From Mesorhizobium loti (lineage in GTDB: Bacteria; Pseudomonadota; Alphaproteobacteria; Rhizobiales; Rhizobiaceae), in contig NZ_LPWA01000098.1 in the NCBI RefSeq assembly GCF_001510895.1, positions 186,001-250,000 of the forward strand: 64,000 nt of DNA. Direction: 5' to 3'. The notes under the pieces are model-generated. The model had not been told where the DNA came from, did no database searches, and saw only the letters and a program-made list of their open reading frames with translations. Position 1 is the first letter of the stretch. Every line of letters begins with the position of its first letter. Shown in pieces: positions 59,950-64,000 of the stretch. The position numbers were made by a program, and so were the translations under genes.

Positions 59950-61068
59950 ATGAGCACCCACGACCCGCATCTTCGCACGCCGTCGGGCAAACCGCGCCTG
60001 CGTTCGTTCGAGATAGCGCTGGATGGCACGCCTGGCCGCTTCAACGCCATCACCGACGTGCCGGGCGTCGCCGTCGGCTATGCGACGCTGATTTCAGGTG
60101 ACGGCCCGCTCCAGGTCGGCGCGGGGCCCGTGCGAACCGGCGTGACCGCGATCCTGCCAAGGCTGCCCGGCGAGCTCGCAACGCCGGTGTTTGCCGGCGT
60201 GTTCAGCCAGAACGGCAATGGCGAACTCACCGGCACGCACATCATCGAGGAGACCGGCGCCTTCAACCTGCCGATCACCATCACCAACACCCATTCCTGC
60301 GGCGTCACGCGCGACGGCACGCTGCGCTGGATGAGCCGGGTGCTGCCGGCAGCGCTCGACAGCGCCTGGGGCCTACCGGTGTCGGCGGAGACCTATGACG
60401 GCTTCCTCAACGACATCAACGGCCACCATGTGAGCTTCGACCATGTCGCCTCGGCGCTCGACGGCGCAACAAGCGGCGCCATAGAGGAAGGCAGCGTCGG
60501 CGGCGGCACCGGCATGATCTCCTTCGGCTTCAAGGCAGGCTCCGGCACCGCCTCGCGCATCGTCGAGTGGCAGGACAGGCGTTATACGCTCGGCGTGTTC
60601 GTGCAGGCCAATTTCGGCAAGCGGCACAATTTCACCCTTCGTGGCCGACGCGTCGGACCGGAGCTCACAGAGCCGGCGGTCCGCGAAGGCACGCCGCGCG
60701 CCGAAAAGGGCTCGATCATCGCCATCGTCGCCACCGATGCGCCGTTCCTGCCGCATCAAATGAAACGGCTGGCCCGGCGCGTGCCGCTCGGCATCGCCAT
60801 GACCGGCGGCTATGGCTACCACAGCTCGGGCGACATTTTTCTCGCCTTCTCGACCGCCAATCCGGAGGCCGCGCTGGCGGCTTCAGGCTACATCGGCCAC
60901 GCGGATTTCATCCCGGACGTCGATATCGACCCGTTCTTCGACGCGGTGGTGCAAGGGGTGGAGGAAGCGATCCTCAACGCGCTGGTCGCCAATGAGGACA
61001 TGATGGGGCGCGACGGCAATTTCGCGCCGGCACTGCCCAAGGAATGGCTGAAGAACAAGTCCGGCTAA
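59950..61068 (+). CDS. DmpA/P1-family aminopeptidase (self-processing)
   Basis: A 372-residue Ntn-hydrolase. Family stretches are NAITDVPGVAVGYATLISGD, TVTNTHSCG-like TITNTHSCGVTRDG, EGSVGGGTGMISFGFKAGSG and KGSIIAIVATDAPFLPHQ. In DmpA the chain cuts itself between Gly and Ser in the last of these; here that is Gly254-Ser255, with Ser as nucleophile. Members remove N-terminal D- or beta-amino acids from peptides. It lies seven bases after xseA and is probably co-transcribed. Confidence 0.88.
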   Translation: MSTHDPHLRTPSGKPRLRSFEIALDGTPGRFNAITDVPGVAVGYATLISGDGPLQVGAGPVRTGVTAILPRLPGELATPVFAGVFSQNGNGELTGTHIIEETGAFNLPITITNTHSCGVTRDGTLRWMSRVLPAALDSAWGLPVSAETYDGFLNDINGHHVSFDHVASALDGATSGAIEEGSVGGGTGMISFGFKAGSGTASRIVEWQDRRYTLGVFVQANFGKRHNFTLRGRRVGPELTEPAVREGTPRAEKGSIIAIVATDAPFLPHQMKRLARRVPLGIAMTGGYGYHSSGDIFLAFSTANPEAALAASGYIGHADFIPDVDIDPFFDAVVQGVEEAILNALVANEDMMGRDGNFAPALPKEWLKNKSG

Positions 61069-61122
61069 GCCGGACGCTCAGTTCGTTGCAGGAGAATACG
61101 GGTTTCTCGGCGGGCCGGTGCC

Positions 61123-61377
61123 TTACTCGGACGGCTTGTCCGATTTCGTTTCGTGCGCGTTCTCTTCGGCGACTTCCTCGAGCCGCGATGCGATCAGCTC
61201 CTTGATGTCACCGACCTCTTCCTGGATGTCTTCCAGAAGGATGCCTTCCTCGGCTGCCTTGGCGCAGCATTCCTCGGCGAGGGTTTCGGCCTGCTTCTCG
61301 ATCTTCACCGGCGAATGCTGACATTGGACCTTTTCGCCAATCCATCCGCGCAAGAACTCGATCGCATGTTCACTCAT
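61123..61377 (-). CDS. DUF768 family small protein
   Basis: 84 residues beginning MSEHAIEFLRGWIGEKVQ, with a CQHSP and an ECCAKAAEEGI Cys segment and an acidic, lysine-rich end. This is the DUF768 pattern, a small family known to me mainly from Mesorhizobium. Function is unknown; it looks like a helical cytoplasmic protein. Two palindromes lie about 100 bp upstream. Confidence 0.8.
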   Translation of the reverse strand: MSEHAIEFLRGWIGEKVQCQHSPVKIEKQAETLAEECCAKAAEEGILLEDIQEEVGDIKELIASRLEEVAEENAHETKSDKPSE

Positions 61378-61959
61378 ACTGCTTCTTCCCTAGCGGCAAA
61401 GCCGGTTGGTAGTCACAAAACGTCAGCATCCCGCCTTGGATGCCTGCCCCATTCGAACCGAGTCGGCCTCGACCGGCAAGACGTCTTGCCAATGGGACAA
61501 GACATCTTGCCCATGGTCCGCTGAGCCGGAGGATTGGAAAGGTTCGAGGGGCACGTTCAGATCGTTGAGGATGATGATGCTCGGCCAGGATCGTCAAAGA
61601 TCCGCACTATTGTTTCTGTTTGCTTTTTCCCGGTTTTTCAGACCGATTTCCGTCACAACACGCAACGCATTTACGGCGATCTCGCAGGCGCACATAGGGG
61701 GCGAGAAACCGAAAGCCGCCGGTATATAGTGATATCCTCACACAATGTCGACTCCGCTCGCCGCCCTGCTTCCTTCCGCCGCGTCAGTTGGGTCAGGCAA
61801 CCATCGGATCCAAGCATATGGTCGCGTTCGCCAGGCACAGTGCGATGCCGGCTTTGGCCCCTTGAACGGTCAAGTCGGGCACGCGTAACATCACATCGCT
61901 CAAACTGAGTCTGTTTCATTCGTCCGGGCTAATGTCCGGAGCGGTTTGGATATTTTCCT
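61378..61959. other. Intergenic region upstream of DUF768 and the ABC exporter
   Basis: About 580 bp between divergent genes. The twin palindromes at 61475-61511 are the only clear structure. Other short open frames show no family. It should hold promoters for both sides. Confidence 0.4.
61475..61511. promoter_or_regulatory. Two 16-bp palindromes 21 bp apart (operator candidate)
   Basis: GGCAAGACGTCTTGCC (61475-61490) is a perfect palindrome. GACAAGACATCTTGCC (61496-61511) is a near copy with two mismatches between its arms. Their centres are 21 bp apart, two helical turns, so two regulator dimers could bind the same face. Confidence 0.6.
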
Positions 61960-63822
61960 TTGCATACGGATGCAAAAAGCGGCGCGCCGGAGCGCGGCAA
62001 ATCCTTTGCCCATGTGGCGGAAGCCTCCTGGGGCAAGGGGCTAAGCACCCTGCTCCGCATCATGCGCATGACGTTGCGCCATCCCTGGCAAGTCGCGATC
62101 ACCATCGTCTCGACCTTCATCGCCGCGACGCTGCAGCTTCTCATTCCACGCCTGCTGGGGCGCGCCATCGATCAGGCGCAAGGCGTGATGACCGCGGGTG
62201 CCGGCACCGCCGCGGAACAGGCGCTTTGGAACACGGCGCTTACGCTGCTGATCGTCAGCGTGCTGCGCGGTCTCTTCACCATGGCGCAGAATTACTATGG
62301 TGAGGCCGTCGGCCACCGGACCGGCTATGAGCTGCGCCTGGCGTTCTATGAGAAGATCCAGCGGCTGAGCTTTGCCTTCCACGACAGGGTCCATACCGGC
62401 GATCTGATCACGCTCGGGCTGCTCGATCTCGACGGCGTGCGCATGTTCTTTTCCACCGGCGTCTTGCGTGTGGTCCTGCTCGGCGTGCTGATCGGCGTCG
62501 GCGCCTATCTCTTGATCAGCACCGATCTGGTGCTCGGGCTGCTCAGCCTGAGCTTCGTGCCGTTCGTCGCCTGGCGATCCTCCGTCACCCAGTTGCGGCT
62601 GCGCAGCACTTGGCTGACCCTGCAGCAGCGCCTGTCGGTGCTGAGCCGGGTGATGGATGAGCATCTCGGCGGCATCCGTGTCGTGCGCGCTTTCGCGGCG
62701 CAGCGCCATGAGCTGGAGAAATTCGACCGCGCCAAGCAGGATGCGCTGGAGCTCGCCAACCAGCGCGTCGATATCCGCGTCAGCAACACCAGCGCCATGA
62801 ACTTCTCGTTCCTGGCGGCCATGGGCCTCGTGCTCTGGTTCGGCGGCCAGAAGGTGATGTCGGGTCAAATCAGCGTCGGCACGCTGGCACAGTTCCTCAC
62901 CTTCATGACCATCCTGCAGATGCCGGTGCGCCAGCTCGGCCTGATGGTCAACTCGTTCGCGCGCGCCTCGACCTGCGGCACGCGGCTGTTCGAGCTGCTC
63001 GACACCGAGCTCGACATCAAGGACGCGCCGGGCGCCAGGGATCTCGTCGTCACCGAAGGCATGCTGCGCTTCGACAGTGTCGGCTTCCACTATGCGGGTT
63101 CAGGCGGCCGGGCGACATTGTCCGGCATTTCCTTCGAGGCAAGGCCCGGCCAGACCATCGGTATCGTCGGCCCGCCCGGCAGCGGCAAGTCGACCATCGC
63201 GCATTTGATCCCGCGCTTCTACGATGTGACTTGCGGTTCCATCACCATAGACGGCCAGGACATCCGCGAGGTCACGCTGCGGTCGCTGCGCAAGGCGGTA
63301 GGCGTCGTGCAGCAGGACGCGTTCCTGTTCACGACCTCGATCGAGAACAACATCGCCTACGGCAATCCCTGGGCGCGCGAGACGCGCATCGAGCGAGCGG
63401 CCGAGTCCGCCCAGCTGCACAACTACATCATCGGGCTTCCGGCCGGCTACACCACGATCGTCGGCGAACGCGGCGCGTCGCTCTCCGGCGGCCAGCGGCA
63501 GCGCCTGACCATCGCCCGGAGCCTGATGCTGCGGCCGTCGGTGCTGGTGTTCGACGATTCGACCGCGGCTATCGATGCCGGCACCGAACAGCGCATCCGG
63601 GCGGCGATGAAGCGCTTCGCCAAGGACCGCGTGACGCTCATCATCTCGCATCGGCTGAGCTCGCTGATGCATGCCGACCAGATCCTGTTTGTCGAGGGCG
63701 GCAGGATCGTCGAACGCGGCACGCATGAGGAACTGCTGGCGCTCGGCGGCCGCTACCGCGCGCTCTACGACCTGCAGCTGCGGCCCGACGACGACCGGCC
63801 CGCGGCATTGGGAGCCGCATGA
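61960..63822 (+). CDS. ABC exporter half-transporter, first subunit
   Basis: A 620-residue fused membrane-ATPase protein. Six membrane helices span about residues 45-320. The ATPase has Walker A GIVGPPGSGKSTIAHLIPRF, the Q-loop VGVVQQDAFLFTTSIENNI, signature LSGGQRQRLTIARSL, Walker B SVLVFDDSTAAIDAG and the H-loop LIISHRLSSLM. The residue after Walker B is Asp in place of the usual Glu, so this site may be the degenerate one of a heterodimer. Start is probably TTG 61960; its stop overlaps the next gene. Members export drugs, lipids or peptides. Confidence 0.88.
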   Translation: MHTDAKSGAPERGKSFAHVAEASWGKGLSTLLRIMRMTLRHPWQVAITIVSTFIAATLQLLIPRLLGRAIDQAQGVMTAGAGTAAEQALWNTALTLLIVSVLRGLFTMAQNYYGEAVGHRTGYELRLAFYEKIQRLSFAFHDRVHTGDLITLGLLDLDGVRMFFSTGVLRVVLLGVLIGVGAYLLISTDLVLGLLSLSFVPFVAWRSSVTQLRLRSTWLTLQQRLSVLSRVMDEHLGGIRVVRAFAAQRHELEKFDRAKQDALELANQRVDIRVSNTSAMNFSFLAAMGLVLWFGGQKVMSGQISVGTLAQFLTFMTILQMPVRQLGLMVNSFARASTCGTRLFELLDTELDIKDAPGARDLVVTEGMLRFDSVGFHYAGSGGRATLSGISFEARPGQTIGIVGPPGSGKSTIAHLIPRFYDVTCGSITIDGQDIREVTLRSLRKAVGVVQQDAFLFTTSIENNIAYGNPWARETRIERAAESAQLHNYIIGLPAGYTTIVGERGASLSGGQRQRLTIARSLMLRPSVLVFDDSTAAIDAGTEQRIRAAMKRFAKDRVTLIISHRLSSLMHADQILFVEGGRIVERGTHEELLALGGRYRALYDLQLRPDDDRPAALGAA

Positions 63823-64000
63823 TGTCCGACCCTCGCGACGACGAGAAGGAAGACACCAGCGGGCGACCGACAAAGGCGGTCGTCGGCTCGCACCGCGACG
63901 AGGAAGAGGTTTTCGGCAAAGCCTACGATCCGCGCATCGTGCGGCGCATCTGGAGCTTCGTGCGGCCGTACCGGACCCGGATTTTCATCTCGGTCGCCGC
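63819..64000 (+). CDS. ABC exporter half-transporter, second subunit (3' end outside window)
   Basis: Starts at ATG 63819 (or 63822), overlapping the previous stop by four bases, and is open to the window edge. The first 60 residues are acidic (DPRDDEKEDTSGRPTKAV, HRDEEEVFGKAYDPR), then RIWSFVRPYRTRIFISVA begins the first membrane helix of an ABC exporter. Together with the gene before it, this indicates a heterodimeric exporter. Confidence 0.8.
   Translation, partial: MMSDPRDDEKEDTSGRPTKAVVGSHRDEEEVFGKAYDPRIVRRIWSFVRPYRTRIFISVA

Noticed and set aside
58398..60053. Long minus-strand open frame opposite xseA
   Set aside because: Arg/His/Gln-rich shadow frame; xseA on the other strand has all family motifs.

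Overview
This is high-GC alphaproteobacterial DNA, most likely Mesorhizobium or a close relative (Rhizobiales, Phyllobacteriaceae). Evidence for this is a DUF768 gene (a small family I know mainly from Mesorhizobium), the short HisG plus HisZ pair, a DUF3422 protein, a rhizobial-length GshA, palindromic intergenic repeats of the rhizobial type, and a tyrosine integrase sitting directly beside the 3' end of guaA, a known integration site of Mesorhizobium elements. No rRNA, tRNA or CRISPR array was seen.

Positions 1 to about 15,900 form a genomic island, or one end of it, with lower GC and sparser genes than the rest. From left to right it holds the tail of a sigma factor, a long gene-free stretch, a stand-alone PD-(D/E)XK nuclease, a UvrD-like helicase, a complete type I Zorya anti-phage operon (zorA-zorB-zorC-zorD, minus strand), a decayed helicase remnant, an AlpA-like regulator and a P4-type integrase. 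Four TTTACCGTCA-like repeats lie between the integrase gene and guaA. The other island end is outside the window.

From 15,900 onward the window is ordinary chromosome. In order: guaA; an MTA/SAH nucleosidase; a thioesterase; an RsmB-like RNA methyltransferase; aqpZ; the divergent katG/oxyR pair; a chaA-type antiporter; a polar amino-acid-type ABC transporter with a 2OG-Fe(II) oxygenase, opposed to a nucleoside hydrolase and a TetR regulator with a palindromic operator candidate between them; a patch of broken gene fragments; an acyl-CoA synthetase; hisS-hisZ-hisG; tag; an L,D-transpeptidase; a FolD with altered active-site residues; glcD-glcE-glcF (glycolate oxidase); DUF3422; a GntR regulator with lldD (L-lactate dehydrogenase); a PPP phosphatase; a glutamine amidotransferase; rsmE; gshA; a DUF937 protein; DUF1127; a LysR regulator; xseA; a DmpA-type peptidase; DUF768; and the first gene and a half of a two-gene ABC exporter.

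The main themes are phage defence on the island, oxidative-stress handling (katG/oxyR, gshA), and oxidation of 2-hydroxy acids (GlcDEF, LldD). At least twelve genes, including folD, hisS, gshA and katG, are interrupted by a single frame change although the protein continues in another frame. Their number, and the presence of housekeeping genes among them, points to indel errors in the sequence rather than gene decay. I therefore give those genes as one feature and mark the break. The fragments at 12.8-13.9 kb and 32.4-32.75 kb look like genuine decay.
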